Below are positions 1 through 8,443 of a stretch of DNA of 64,000 nucleotides, in pieces. Position 1 is the first letter of the stretch. Every line of letters starts with the position of its first letter. Position numbers and translations under genes: made by a program. The notes under the pieces are model-generated. The model was not told the DNA's origin and searched no databases. It worked only from the letters and a program-made list of their open reading frames with translations. The DNA comes from Streptomyces sp. AC512_CC834 (GTDB lineage Bacteria > Actinomycetota > Actinomycetes > Streptomycetales > Streptomycetaceae): NCBI RefSeq assembly GCF_019049325.1, contig NZ_JAGMUO010000029.1, positions 109,818-173,817 of the forward strand, read 5' to 3'.

Positions 1-315
1 GTCCCCGGTGTCCCGGCCCCGGTCGTCGTCATCGTCGTCATCCGAAGGGCCGTCGGTGACCGGCGGCCGCGTCACCACCTGGTCGCTGGGCGTCGGCTCG
101 GGCGAGGAGGAGGCCGGCTTCGGGGTGGGGGAGCCGCTCTCCAGCTCCACCTTGGCCGGGACCCTGGGCTCCTGCGGAGTGTCGGTCAGGGCGAAACTGG
201 TCGCGGCGATGCCGAGCGGGATCAGGACGACGGCCGCGAGGGCCGCCATCCGGCGAGAGAAGACCATGTCCCGGATTCTGCGTGGAGTGTCCGGTGGTGG
301 TGATGAGTCCCGCAT
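1..315 (-). CDS. Small secreted hydrophilic protein, N-terminal part (runs off left edge)
   Basis: Reading leftward from ATG 315, the frame stays open to base 1 (105 codons). It starts MRDSSPPPDTPRRIRDMVFS, then a basic stretch (SRRM) and a hydrophobic segment at about residues 24-43 (AALAAVVLIPLGIAATSFA). That looks like an uncleaved signal anchor or signal peptide. What follows is low-complexity Pro/Ser/Glu sequence and a run of seven Asp, typical of an extracytoplasmic hydrophilic tail. No enzymatic domain is visible. The C-terminus is outside the window, so function and full length cannot be judged. The longer + strand frame over the same bases has no such signal and is taken as a shadow. 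Confidence 0.6.
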   Translation of the reverse strand, partial: MRDSSPPPDTPRRIRDMVFSRRMAALAAVVLIPLGIAATSFALTDTPQEPRVPAKVELESGSPTPKPASSSPEPTPSDQVVTRPPVTDGPSDDDDDDDRGRDTGD

Positions 316-359
316 GAAGAACTCTTCATCCGCTCATCCGCCGCGCGCGGCGCACGGGC

Positions 360-641
360 TCAGTTGTCGAGCCCGATGGCGAACGCGGCCTCCAGGTCGT
401 GCTGCGAGTAGGTCCGGAACGACACGTGGGTGTCCGTGCCCCGCACGCCCGGGATCTTGCTGATCCGGCCGGGGATGACCTCCGCGAGGTCCTCGTGCTG
501 ATGCACCCGCACCATGGCGATCAGGTCGTAGGTGCCGGTGACGGAGAAGACCTCGGTGACGCTCTCCAGCGCGGCGATCTGCTCCGCGATCTCGGGAATG
601 CGGTCCACGCTGGTCTTGATGAGGACGATCGCGCTGATCAC
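360..641 (-). CDS. Lrp/AsnC-type ligand-binding (RAM) domain protein
   Basis: This 93-aa protein corresponds to a stand-alone RAM domain. It has the beta-alpha-beta pattern of the Lrp/AsnC effector domain, including VFSVTGTYDLIAMVRV and the later VRGTDTHVSFRTYS. The N-terminal helix-turn-helix of full Lrp regulators is missing and was not found upstream. Stand-alone RAM proteins form oligomers and bind amino acids or modulate full-length Lrp proteins; the ligand is unknown here. The GTG start overlaps the stop of the upstream rhomboid gene by 4 bases (GTGA), so the two are translationally coupled. Confidence 0.85.
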   Translation of the reverse strand: MISAIVLIKTSVDRIPEIAEQIAALESVTEVFSVTGTYDLIAMVRVHQHEDLAEVIPGRISKIPGVRGTDTHVSFRTYSQHDLEAAFAIGLDN

Positions 642-1426
642 GGCTGGTTCTCTCCCTCGGGCGCCGCCAGTGGAACGCCCTTCACTCTAGCCGTACGCCC
701 GAACCGCACCCAGGCGAAGGCGAAGCCCAGTCCGAAGCCCACCAGGTGCGCGAGGTACGCCACCCCCGGTCCGTCACCGGCCCGCCCCGCCGCCATCCAC
801 TGGAGGGCCGCCCAGAACGGCAGCACGAGCCAGGCGGGGAAGCGCAGCGGCAGGAAGAAGAGGAAGGGCAGGAGGCTGGTCACCCGGGCGTGCGGGAAGA
901 GGAAGAGGAACGCGCCGAGGATCGCGGAGATCGCCCCCGAGGCGCCGACCAGGGACTGCGAGGAGTGGGCGTTGGCGCCCGCGTAGCCGAGCAGGGCCAG
1001 GTAGCCGCAGCCGAGGTAGAACAGGGCGAACTGGAGCCGGCCCATCCGTTCCTCGGTCATCGCGCCGAAGACGTAGAGGAAGAGCATGTTGCCCAGCAGG
1101 TGCACCCAGCTTCCGTGGACGAACAGCGCCGTGGCGGGGGTGAGGGCGGACCCGGGGGAGCCCTCGAACAGTTCTGCGGGGATCACGCCCCAGCGGCGGA
1201 AGTAGGCGCGCTGCGCGGCCAGCAGTTCGTCCCCCGTGCCGTACACCGGATTCAGGCCCGCCGCCGGGCTGACCAGGAACAGCAGGCAGCACAGCGTGAT
1301 CAGCGCGTACGTCACCGGCGCCGTCCGGCCCCGGGAGGCGCGGGCCGGGCCGCGCGTTCTGAGCGCTCCGACCGCTCCGGCCGTTCTGGCCGCTCTGCGG
1401 GCCGCCCTGCTCCAGTTGCGGATCAT
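638..1426 (-). CDS. Rhomboid family intramembrane serine protease
   Basis: This 262-aa polytopic membrane protein has the rhomboid catalytic elements. Ser163 lies in GASG, His227 in YLAHLVGFGLG, and the oxyanion-side HGSWVHLLGN motif is near residues 104-113. At least six hydrophobic segments follow an Arg-rich cytoplasmic N-terminus of about 37 residues. Rhomboids cleave substrates within the membrane; the substrate is not predictable from sequence. The ATG at 1426 is the first in-frame ATG before the Arg-rich segment. No strong ribosome-binding site is seen, and a GTG two codons upstream is an alternative. It is transcribed divergently from the 79-aa zinc-ribbon gene and is coupled to the RAM-domain gene. 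Confidence 0.88.
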   Translation of the reverse strand: MIRNWSRAARRAARTAGAVGALRTRGPARASRGRTAPVTYALITLCCLLFLVSPAAGLNPVYGTGDELLAAQRAYFRRWGVIPAELFEGSPGSALTPATALFVHGSWVHLLGNMLFLYVFGAMTEERMGRLQFALFYLGCGYLALLGYAGANAHSSQSLVGASGAISAILGAFLFLFPHARVTSLLPFLFFLPLRFPAWLVLPFWAALQWMAAGRAGDGPGVAYLAHLVGFGLGFAFAWVRFGRTARVKGVPLAAPEGENQP

Positions 1427-1583
1427 GGACACAGAGCATGACGCAGCGGGACGCAACCGCCTATACCGCCTCGCCGCCATGGACACGCGGGCGTCGGGTA
1501 CCCGCCAGGCCGTAGGGTTACGTGCCACACGCGTCGGGGGAGCCCGGCGCGTCACCGACACTGGAAGAGAGTGAACAGCCACG

Positions 1584-1823
1584 ATGACGGTTCCCCTGCC
1601 GACCGACACGACGCGGTGGCGCTGCACCCTCTGCGGCAACCTCACCCGCTTCGACGTGACCCGGGCCTCGAAGGTCGTCGAGTACGTGCACCTCGACCTG
1701 GCCGGTGAGCCGAAGGTCGAGGAGCGAGAGGTGCTCAGTGAGACCATCGACTCGGTTCGGTGCCGCTGGTGCAACGCCGTGGACCAGGTGGAACTCGTGG
1801 ACAGGCCGGGTGCCGCCTCCTGA
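1584..1823 (+). CDS. Small zinc-ribbon-like protein, conserved hypothetical
   Basis: The 79-aa protein carries two CxxC knuckles, CTLCGN near residue 14 and CRWCN near residue 60. Together they would make a four-cysteine zinc site. The spacing and short length suggest a zinc-ribbon fold, as in small transcription- or RNA-associated proteins, but no named family is recognised. A GGAAGAGAG ribosome-binding site lies 12-14 bases before the ATG. It reads in the same direction as the NYN-domain gene about 60 bases downstream. Confidence 0.75.
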   Translation: MTVPLPTDTTRWRCTLCGNLTRFDVTRASKVVEYVHLDLAGEPKVEEREVLSETIDSVRCRWCNAVDQVELVDRPGAAS

Positions 1824-1884
1824 GCGGAGCGGCCCCCACAAGGCGATTCCGGCCCGGGATCGCCCTGAGACATAGGGGTGACGG

Positions 1885-3228
1885 ATGGTGGAGACACACG
1901 GCGGGGGGCCGGACGACGGCGCCGCTGAGGTGCTCGACCGCCCGCTGCCCGACGGCGTGCGCCGCCGGGTCGTGCAGATCGTGTCCGACGGCTTCGGCTC
2001 ACTCACCCTGGGCGAGCTGCCCGCACAACTGAGACAGTACGCCCGGTTCGCCCCCAACCGCAGAGCCAAGTTCGCCGGCAACGCCATGGCCGCCGCCGTG
2101 GAGACCGACCCGCTCTTCCGCCAGCGCATCGGCGACAAGCTCCGTGACGCCCAGCCGGAGCTGGCCGGCGCCCTGGACGCCGGTTCCGCACCCCCCGCGG
2201 CCGACCCCCTCGACGTGGCGGCCGCCGCCTACGTACTGCGGCCGCACGGCTGGGTGAAGCTGGTGACCGCCGCCGGCGAGGAGGCGCAGCGCGCGGACGC
2301 CGAACGCGCCGACGAGGAGAGCCGCGCCGAGATGGAGCGGCTGCACGAGGCGCTGGCCCGGGCCCGGGAGCACACCAGGACCGAGACCGAGCGGCTGCGC
2401 GCCGAGCTGGAGTCGACGAAGCGGGAGACCGAGTCGCTGCACCGCAAGCTGCGCTCCGCCCTCAGCGACGTCAAGCGCGGCGAGGCGGCGCTGCGCAAGA
2501 TCCGGGCCGAGATGGACACCGTCCGCGCCGAGGGGCAGACCCAGGTGTCCGCCGCCGAGAGCGAGTCCCGGCGGCTCAAGACCCGCCTCGGGGAGGCGGA
2601 GGCCGCCCTGGAGGCCACCCGCAAGGCCGCCCGCGAGGGACGCAGCGTCGAGGACATGCGCGTACGGCTGCTCCTGGACACCCTGCTGGACGCCACCCAG
2701 GGGCTGCGCCGCGAACTGGCGCTGCCCCCGGTGTCCGTGCGGCCCGCCGAGACCGTGGACGCCGTCGAGCCCGGCCGGATGACGCCGAAGGACATCGCCG
2801 CCCGCGCCCTGTCCGAGAACGACCCGGCCATCCTCGACCAGTTGCTGGCGCTGCCGCAGGCGCACCTGGTCGTCGACGGCTACAACGTCACCAAGACCGG
2901 CTATCCGCAGATGCCGCTGGAGAAGCAGCGGCTGCGGCTGCTCGGCCAGCTCTCCCAGCTCGCCGCGCAGACCGGCGCCGAGATGACCTGCGTCTTCGAC
3001 GGTGCCGAACTCGTGGCACCCGTGCTGCTCGCGCCGCCGCGCGGAGTGCGGGTGCTGTTCTCCAAGCCCGGCGTCACCGCCGACGAGCTGATCCGCCAAC
3101 TGGTGCGGGCCGAGCCGCCGGGCCGGCCGGTCATCGTCGTCTCCACCGACCGCGAGGTGGCCGACGGCGTGGCGCGCGCCGGCGCACGCCCGGTGGCGTC
3201 CGTGGTGCTCCTCAAGCGGCTTTCCTAG
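1885..3228 (+). CDS. NYN-domain RNA-binding/nuclease-like protein
   Basis: The protein has 447 aa. Residues about 1-115 are a helical N-terminal region. A charged coiled coil spans about 130-255 (Glu/Arg/Ala heptads such as EMERLHEALARAREHTRTET). A NYN (YacP/PIN-like) domain occupies about 325-447, with acidic motifs VVDGYNV, CVFDGAE and STDREV. NYN domains are PIN-like RNA-binding domains or nucleases that use a cluster of Asp residues, and these are present. The actinobacterial combination of a long coiled coil with NYN suggests an RNA-processing or RNA-binding role on a multimer. An activity has not been assigned from anything seen here. Confidence 0.85.
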   Translation: MVETHGGGPDDGAAEVLDRPLPDGVRRRVVQIVSDGFGSLTLGELPAQLRQYARFAPNRRAKFAGNAMAAAVETDPLFRQRIGDKLRDAQPELAGALDAGSAPPAADPLDVAAAAYVLRPHGWVKLVTAAGEEAQRADAERADEESRAEMERLHEALARAREHTRTETERLRAELESTKRETESLHRKLRSALSDVKRGEAALRKIRAEMDTVRAEGQTQVSAAESESRRLKTRLGEAEAALEATRKAAREGRSVEDMRVRLLLDTLLDATQGLRRELALPPVSVRPAETVDAVEPGRMTPKDIAARALSENDPAILDQLLALPQAHLVVDGYNVTKTGYPQMPLEKQRLRLLGQLSQLAAQTGAEMTCVFDGAELVAPVLLAPPRGVRVLFSKPGVTADELIRQLVRAEPPGRPVIVVSTDREVADGVARAGARPVASVVLLKRLS

Positions 3229-3440
3229 TCAACCGCAACGTAGGTGCCCTATGCCTGAATTGACGGAACTGTCACGCAACGTAGTGTCAGGCGAACGTCA
3301 CTGCAGGTGAGTTGTGGCAAAGAATGCGGTGCGTAACCAGGATTTTTCGGCGGAGGATTTGAACTGATCACGAGTGGGTCACTAGGGTCATCGCTCGAAC
3401 CCTCGAACGGGTGATCCCTCTCAAGAAGGAGCTCGTCTCC
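3229..3440. other. 212-base leader of the NlpC/P60 pair
   Basis: No gene fits in this interval. The decamer CGCAACGTAG occurs twice, about 42 bases apart (near 3235 and 3277). The remainder before the GTG at 3441 has no terminator-like hairpin. The c-di-AMP (ydaO) riboswitch found before some actinobacterial NlpC/P60 genes was looked for; its conserved blocks were not seen. Confidence 0.4.
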
Positions 3441-4481
3441 GTGGCGTCCCACCGTCGTCCCAAGCAGCCGAGCCGCACGCGCGTGACCGTGCTCACCACC
3501 GCTGCCGCCGCCGCTGTCGCTCTCAGCTCGCAGGCCGCCAACGCCGCGCCGAGCGAGAAGCCGAGCAAGGACGAGGTCAAGGCCAAGGTCGACAAGCTCT
3601 ACGAGGAGGCCGAGCAGGCCACCGAGAAGTACAACGGCGCCAAGGAGAAGCAGGACAAGCTCCAGAAGGAGATCTCCACCCTCCAGGACAACGTCGCCCG
3701 TGGCCAGGAGGAGCTCAACGACCTGCGCGACGGCCTCGGTTCGATGGCCAGCGCCCAGTACCGCTCCGGCGGCATCGACCCCTCCCTCCAGCTCTTCCTG
3801 TCCGCCGACCCGGACAACTACCTGGACAAGGCCTCCACCCTCGACCAGCTCAGCGGCCAGCAGGTCGAGGCGTTGAAGAAGATCCAGGAGAAGCAGCGCG
3901 ACCTCGCCCAGCAGCGCTCCGAGGCCTCCGAGAAGCTCAAGGACCTCTCCGCCACCCGCACCGAACTGGGCAAGAAGAAGAAGCAGGTCCAGGGCAAGCT
4001 CTCGTCCGCGCAGAAGCTGCTCAACACGCTCACCGAGAAGGAGAAGGCCGCCCTCGCCGCCGAGGAGCAGCGCGCCAACCGCAGCAGCGAGCGCGAGGTC
4101 CTCTCCGGCGCCGGGACGCCCGCCTCCGGCCGGGCCGCCGCGGCCTTCGCCGCCGCCCAGAGCAAGATAGGCACGCCCTACGTCTACGGCGCCACCGGCC
4201 CGTCCTCCTTCGACTGCTCGGGCCTGACCTCCTGGGCCTACGCCCAGGCCGGCGTCGGCATCCCGCGCACCTCGCAGGCGCAGACCGGCGCGGGCACCCG
4301 CATCTCCTCGATGGGCGACCTCCAGGTCGGCGACCTCGTCTTCTTCTTCAGCGACCTGCACCACGTCGGCCTCTACGCCGGCAACGGCCAGGTCCTGCAC
4401 GCGCCGCGCACCGGCACGAACGTCCGCTACGAGTCGATGAGCACCATCGGCGGTCCGTTCATGTTCGGCGTACGGGTCTGA
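3441..4481 (+). CDS. Secreted NlpC/P60 peptidoglycan hydrolase (copy 1)
   Basis: The 346-aa protein has a twin-basic signal peptide (VASHRRPKQPSRTRV, then a hydrophobic stretch ending in AANA). A long coiled coil of about 190 residues follows (KVDKLYEEAEQATEKYN onward). The C-terminal NlpC/P60 domain carries the catalytic Cys in SSFDCSGLTSWAYAQ and His in DLHHVGLY. This matches RipA/RipD-like D,L-endopeptidases that cleave peptidoglycan stem peptides. The GTG at 3441 is chosen because GAAGGAG lies 9 bases upstream and it gives a normal signal peptide; the longer frame from 3411 does not. It is a close paralogue of the next gene, evidently by tandem duplication. Confidence 0.9.
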   Translation: MASHRRPKQPSRTRVTVLTTAAAAAVALSSQAANAAPSEKPSKDEVKAKVDKLYEEAEQATEKYNGAKEKQDKLQKEISTLQDNVARGQEELNDLRDGLGSMASAQYRSGGIDPSLQLFLSADPDNYLDKASTLDQLSGQQVEALKKIQEKQRDLAQQRSEASEKLKDLSATRTELGKKKKQVQGKLSSAQKLLNTLTEKEKAALAAEEQRANRSSEREVLSGAGTPASGRAAAAFAAAQSKIGTPYVYGATGPSSFDCSGLTSWAYAQAGVGIPRTSQAQTGAGTRISSMGDLQVGDLVFFFSDLHHVGLYAGNGQVLHAPRTGTNVRYESMSTIGGPFMFGVRV

Positions 4482-4600
4482 TCACGTTCGGCTTACTGGT
4501 CTGATCACGTTCGGCGTACGGGTCTGACCCGAAGCCCCCGCCACCGGAAGCTCCGCACCACCCGAAGCCCCCCGCCACCCGAAGCTCCGCACCACCCGAA
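4463..4600 (+). repeat. Tandem repeats at and after the stop of NlpC/P60 copy 1
   Basis: Three copies of a 23-base unit (GTTCGGCGTACGGGTCTGAT plus CAC) begin at 4463, 4486 and 4509. The first contains the last codons and stop of the NlpC/P60 gene; the second has two changes, and the third is almost complete. A different unit of about 34 bases (starting CCGCCACCGGAAGCTCCGCA) then occurs twice, from 4538 and 4572. Together they fill much of the spacer between the two NlpC/P60 genes. Confidence 0.85.
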
Positions 4601-4788
4601 GTCGCCCTCGCCGTGCCGCCCGTTCGGGCGAATCACGGTGCGGCCTTCTGACCCCCGCCCCGCCGGTGACCTGCGTCAGCGGCGGGGCGTCGCGTCGCGC
4701 GCCCCCCGAGGTCGTTGGCCGGTACCCCGCCGCGGGGTTACTGTCTGCCGCGTTTCCCCGTCCGCCAGCGGAAGGAGTGCGGCTTCCC

Positions 4789-5805
4789 GTGGGGTCCCAT
4801 CGCCGCCTTGCACCATCCGGGTTCGACCGTGGCTCCACCGCCGCCGTCGGCCTGCTTTCCGTCGCCGCCGCAGTCCTGGGCGCCGTACCGGCCACGGCCG
4901 CCCCGCACGACGACCGGCGGGCGGAGGTGGACCGGCTCCACACGGAGGCCGAGCAGGCGACCGAGGCCTACAACAAGGCCGACGCGCGCACCGACACGCT
5001 GCGCGAGGAGGTCACCACCGCCCAGGACTCGATCGCCCGGCAGCAGGAGCACGTCAACACCATGCGGGACGCGCTCGGTTCGCTGGCCGGCGCCCAGTAC
5101 CGCTCCGGCGGCGTCGACCCGTCGCTGGCGCTGCTGCTCTCCGCCGACCCGGACGACTACCTCGACCGGGCCCTGGTGCTCGACCGGATCACCACCCGCC
5201 AGGCGGGCGAGCTGAAAGAACTCCAGCAGGCCGTGCGCGACCTCAGCCAGGACCGTGCCGAGGCCGCCCGCAAGCTCACCGAGCTGGAGAAGGGCCGCAA
5301 GGCCGTCGCCGACCACAAGAAGACCGTGGAGCGGAAACTCGCCAAGGCCCGAAAGCTGCTCGCCGCCCTCCCGGACGACGAACGCGCCGCCCACGCCCGC
5401 GGATCCCGTTCCGGCCGCGACGACCTCACCGCCCTCCCCGGCGCCGGGGCCTCCGCCTCCGGCCGTGCGGGGGCCGCCTTCGCCGCCGCCCGCTCCGCCC
5501 TCGGCAAGCCGTACGTCTGGGGCGCCAACGGCCCCTCCGGCTTCGACTGCTCGGGCCTGACGCAGTGGGCGTACGCGCAGGCCGGGGTCGGTCTGCCGCG
5601 CACCTCGCAGGCGCAGTCCGGCGCCGGGCAGCGGGTGTCCCTGGCCGAGGCGCGGCCCGGCGACCTGGTCGCCTACCGGGACGACGCCAGTCACATCGGC
5701 ATGTACGCGGGCAACGGCCAGGTCATCCACGCGCCCTACCCCGGCGCGCCGGTGCGCTACGACCCGGTCGGCATGATGCCGGTCTCCTCGGTCACCCGGG
5801 TGTGA
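4789..5805 (+). CDS. Secreted NlpC/P60 peptidoglycan hydrolase (copy 2)
   Basis: This 338-aa paralogue of the preceding gene has the same layout. A signal peptide (GSHRRLAPSG... ending in VPATAAP) is followed by a coiled coil of about 190 residues and a C-terminal NlpC/P60 domain. The catalytic Cys is in GFDCSGLTQWAYAQ and the His in DASHIGMYAGNGQ. The GTG at 4789 is favoured over the longer frame from 4666. GGAAGGAG lies about 12 bases upstream, and the N-terminus then aligns with copy 1. The product should be exported and should cut peptidoglycan stem peptides. The coiled coils are diverged (for example DKLYEEAEQATEKYN versus DRLHTEAEQATEAYN), so the duplication is not recent. Confidence 0.9.
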   Translation: MGSHRRLAPSGFDRGSTAAVGLLSVAAAVLGAVPATAAPHDDRRAEVDRLHTEAEQATEAYNKADARTDTLREEVTTAQDSIARQQEHVNTMRDALGSLAGAQYRSGGVDPSLALLLSADPDDYLDRALVLDRITTRQAGELKELQQAVRDLSQDRAEAARKLTELEKGRKAVADHKKTVERKLAKARKLLAALPDDERAAHARGSRSGRDDLTALPGAGASASGRAGAAFAAARSALGKPYVWGANGPSGFDCSGLTQWAYAQAGVGLPRTSQAQSGAGQRVSLAEARPGDLVAYRDDASHIGMYAGNGQVIHAPYPGAPVRYDPVGMMPVSSVTRV

Positions 5806-5872
5806 TCCCCGCGGCCCTCGAGACCACCTCGCCCGCTGCCGTCCGCCCTCCCGCGCCCGTACGATCGGGAAG

Positions 5873-7075
5873 GTGGCTGGTCGAAGGCGGGTGTCGGGTT
5901 CCTCGGTGGTGGCGCTGTGCCTGCTGCTCGTCGCGCTCGTGGCCTGCGGGGGCCGGACCGGCGCCGACCCCGTCCGGGCCGAGGTGCAGCGGGTGCTGGA
6001 CCGGCGCGCGGCGGCCGTCCTCGACCACGACCGGGCCGCCTACGCGGACACGGGCGGCACCGGAGCCGGAGCCGCCTTCGACAACCTGGGCGCGCTGCCG
6101 CTCGCAGCCTGGTCGTACCGGGTGCGGGACGTGGAGCGCACCGGCGACACCGCCACCGCCGACGTCGAGCTGCGCTACCGCGTCGAGGGCTACGACCGGG
6201 GCCCCGTCAGCACCGGCCGCACCGTGCGGCTGAGCCGGGACGGCACGGCCGGGACGTGGGCCGTGACCTCCGACCGCCCCGCCAAGGAGTCCGGCCAGCA
6301 GCCCTGGGACCAGGGCGCGGTCCGGGTGGTCCGGGGCACGCACAGCCTCGTCCTCGGCGTCGGGCAGTCCACCGAGGCCCTGCGCCGCTTCGCCGACCTG
6401 GCCGACCGGGCGGTGCCCGCCGTCTCGGACGCCTGGGACGGAGACTGGGCCCGCCGGGTGGTGGTGCTCGTCCCCCATTCGCTGGAGGGCATGGCGGGCC
6501 TGCTCGGCTCCCCCGCCTCGTCCTACCGGGGCATCGCCGCGGTCACCACCGGGGAGACCGGCGGCCGGGAGCACGCCCCGGCGGACCGGGTCATCGTCAA
6601 CCCCGACGCCTACGGGCTGCTCGGCGACCTCGGCAAGCAGGTCGTGCTCACCCACGAGACCACCCACGTCGCCACCCGCGCCGACACCACCTCCGCCACC
6701 CCGCTGTGGCTCTCCGAGGGCTACGCCGACTGGGTCGGCTACCGCGGCAGCGGACGCACCGCCGCCCAGGCCGCCCCCGAACTGGCCGCGGAGGTCGCCG
6801 AGGGCCGGGTGCCCGCGCGGCTGCCCACGGACGACGACTTCGGCTTCACCGCCGACGCCGACGCGCTGGCCCGCGCCTACGAGGGCGGCTGGCTGGCCTG
6901 CCGGATGATCGCCGAGCAGTGGGGCGAGGACCGGCTGGACGCGTTCTACCGTGCCGTGGGCACCCACGACGAGCGCGCCGGCGCCCTCGAGGACGCGATG
7001 AACGAGGTGCTCGGGATGACACCGGAGGACTTCACGGCGCGCTGGCGGGACTATCTGCGGGCGCGGTTCGCCTGA
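5873..7075 (+). CDS. Gluzincin-type metallopeptidase lipoprotein
   Basis: The 400-aa protein starts with RRR, a hydrophobic segment and a lipobox ending LVALVAC (Cys25), so it should be a membrane-anchored lipoprotein. The N-terminal half resembles a small NTF2-like or SnoaL-like domain. The C-terminal half carries HETTH (near residue 262) and, about 25 residues later, WLSEGYADW. The second motif supplies the third zinc ligand Glu of a gluzincin (MA-clan) peptidase. A TACGAT -10-like hexamer lies 7 bases before the GTG at 5873, consistent with a leaderless transcript; GTG 5891 is an alternative. Its 3' end overlaps the convergent GT87 gene by 44 bases. Confidence 0.85.
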   Translation: MAGRRRVSGSSVVALCLLLVALVACGGRTGADPVRAEVQRVLDRRAAAVLDHDRAAYADTGGTGAGAAFDNLGALPLAAWSYRVRDVERTGDTATADVELRYRVEGYDRGPVSTGRTVRLSRDGTAGTWAVTSDRPAKESGQQPWDQGAVRVVRGTHSLVLGVGQSTEALRRFADLADRAVPAVSDAWDGDWARRVVVLVPHSLEGMAGLLGSPASSYRGIAAVTTGETGGREHAPADRVIVNPDAYGLLGDLGKQVVLTHETTHVATRADTTSATPLWLSEGYADWVGYRGSGRTAAQAAPELAAEVAEGRVPARLPTDDDFGFTADADALARAYEGGWLACRMIAEQWGEDRLDAFYRAVGTHDERAGALEDAMNEVLGMTPEDFTARWRDYLRARFA

Positions 7076-8363
7076 GCCGCCCGGGCCGTCCGAACTGCCC
7101 GGGCCGCTCGGACGCCCCGCGCGACACCGTGCCGCGCCACAGGGCGCGGGCCGCGAGAAGGGCGGCCGCCACCAGCAGACCGTTGCGCACGAACAGGAGC
7201 GTGATGCCGAGCGGGTCACTGGCGACGACGTTCGCGAAGAACAGCGGGAACTCCAGCACCGTCACCAGGGCCGCCGCCAGCACCAGGGCGACCGGCACCC
7301 GCATCCGGCTCGCCCGGAAGCACCGGCAGACCGCCGCGAGCCCGATCAGCCACACCATGTACTGCGGGCTGATCACCCGGCTCGTCACCGTGAACATCAG
7401 CACCGCCACGAAGGCCGCGTCCGCCGCCGTGTGCGCCGCGAACCCGGGGGCCGCCGACCGCGAGGACGCCGACCGCGAGGCCCTCAGCCGCCACAGCAGC
7501 AGCCAGCCGAACGCCACCGCGCTCAGCCCCAGCGAGACCGTGCCCACCGTGCCCACGTACGGGCCCAGGAACTCCATCGAGCCGTAGTTCAGCAGCACCC
7601 CGCCCTCCCACCCGAAGTGCCGGGCGAGGTGGAAGACCAGCGAGCCCAGCGACTCCACCTCGACACCCCGCTCGCGCTGGAACGTCAGGAACGCCCACGC
7701 CCCCGGCATCGTCACGGCGAAGACCACCGCGAGACCGGCACCGCCGAGCACGGCGGCGGCCCACGGCGCCCGCCCCCGCATCCCGAGAAGCAGCAGCGCC
7801 GGCCATACCTTCAGCAGCGCCCCGAGGGCCACCAGGGCCCCCGCCACCCGCGGATGCCGGCCGGCGGCGAGCAGCGCGGCCACCGCGACGGCGGTGACCA
7901 TCACGTCGTAGCGGGCGTACACCGTCGGACCGAGCAGCGGTACGCCCGCCACCCACACCCACGCACCACGCGGCGAGCGCCCCGCACCCCGGCCCGCGTG
8001 CCACAGCAGCGCGAGCACGGCGGCGTCCGTGGCACAGGCGAGGACGAAGAAGGCCGTCGCGTACTCCAGGAAGGGCAGCAGGGCGGGGGAGAGGACCGCG
8101 AAGGCCGCCGCCGGCGGGTACTGCCAGGTGACGTCGTCCAGCGGAAACGTTCCGGTGCGCAGGACGTCGTACCAGTCCCGGTAGATGACGGACACGTCGC
8201 TCGTGACGTCCGGACCGGGGAAGACCAGCACCTTCAGCACGAACAGCAGCAGCACGAGACGCGTGACGCCCCAGGCCGTCAGCAGCCACACCGGTGACCG
8301 CCCCGCGTCCCTCGTCTCCACGTGCTCCCTGCCCGTCCACGCCTGCCCTGCTGATGCGGCCAT
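7032..8363 (-). CDS. GT87-family polyprenol-phosphate-mannose-dependent mannosyltransferase
   Basis: The 443-aa polytopic membrane protein has about 10-12 hydrophobic segments. It has an early loop with acidic and aromatic residues (DVTSDVSVIYRDWYDVL), typical of GT-C/GT87 (DUF2029) enzymes. These use polyprenyl-phosphate mannose to add alpha-mannose to lipoglycans on the outer face of the membrane. The location beside a PimB-like glycosyltransferase supports a role in phosphatidylinositol-mannoside or lipomannan-type glycan assembly. In M. tuberculosis, from memory, Rv2181 (GT87) sits in the same neighbourhood. The acceptor is an inference. It is divergent from the GT4 gene at 8444. Confidence 0.83.
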   Translation of the reverse strand: MAASAGQAWTGREHVETRDAGRSPVWLLTAWGVTRLVLLLFVLKVLVFPGPDVTSDVSVIYRDWYDVLRTGTFPLDDVTWQYPPAAAFAVLSPALLPFLEYATAFFVLACATDAAVLALLWHAGRGAGRSPRGAWVWVAGVPLLGPTVYARYDVMVTAVAVAALLAAGRHPRVAGALVALGALLKVWPALLLLGMRGRAPWAAAVLGGAGLAVVFAVTMPGAWAFLTFQRERGVEVESLGSLVFHLARHFGWEGGVLLNYGSMEFLGPYVGTVGTVSLGLSAVAFGWLLLWRLRASRSASSRSAAPGFAAHTAADAAFVAVLMFTVTSRVISPQYMVWLIGLAAVCRCFRASRMRVPVALVLAAALVTVLEFPLFFANVVASDPLGITLLFVRNGLLVAAALLAARALWRGTVSRGASERPGQFGRPGRLRRTAPADSPASAP

Positions 8364-8443
8364 GATGACCCGGACACCTGTGGACCTGCCACAGGACGCG
8401 GCCGGGCCCGGGGCCGTACGGCGGGTTCGGTAGGGTCGGCGGC

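Noticed and set aside
8..463. 151-codon + strand frame at the left edge
   Set aside because: Ser/Arg-rich shadow of the secreted protein gene and of the RAM-domain gene, with no ribosome-binding site.
3229..3440. c-di-AMP (ydaO-type) riboswitch before the NlpC/P60 gene
   Set aside because: The conserved blocks of that riboswitch were not found; only a GGGTGAT-like string occurs.
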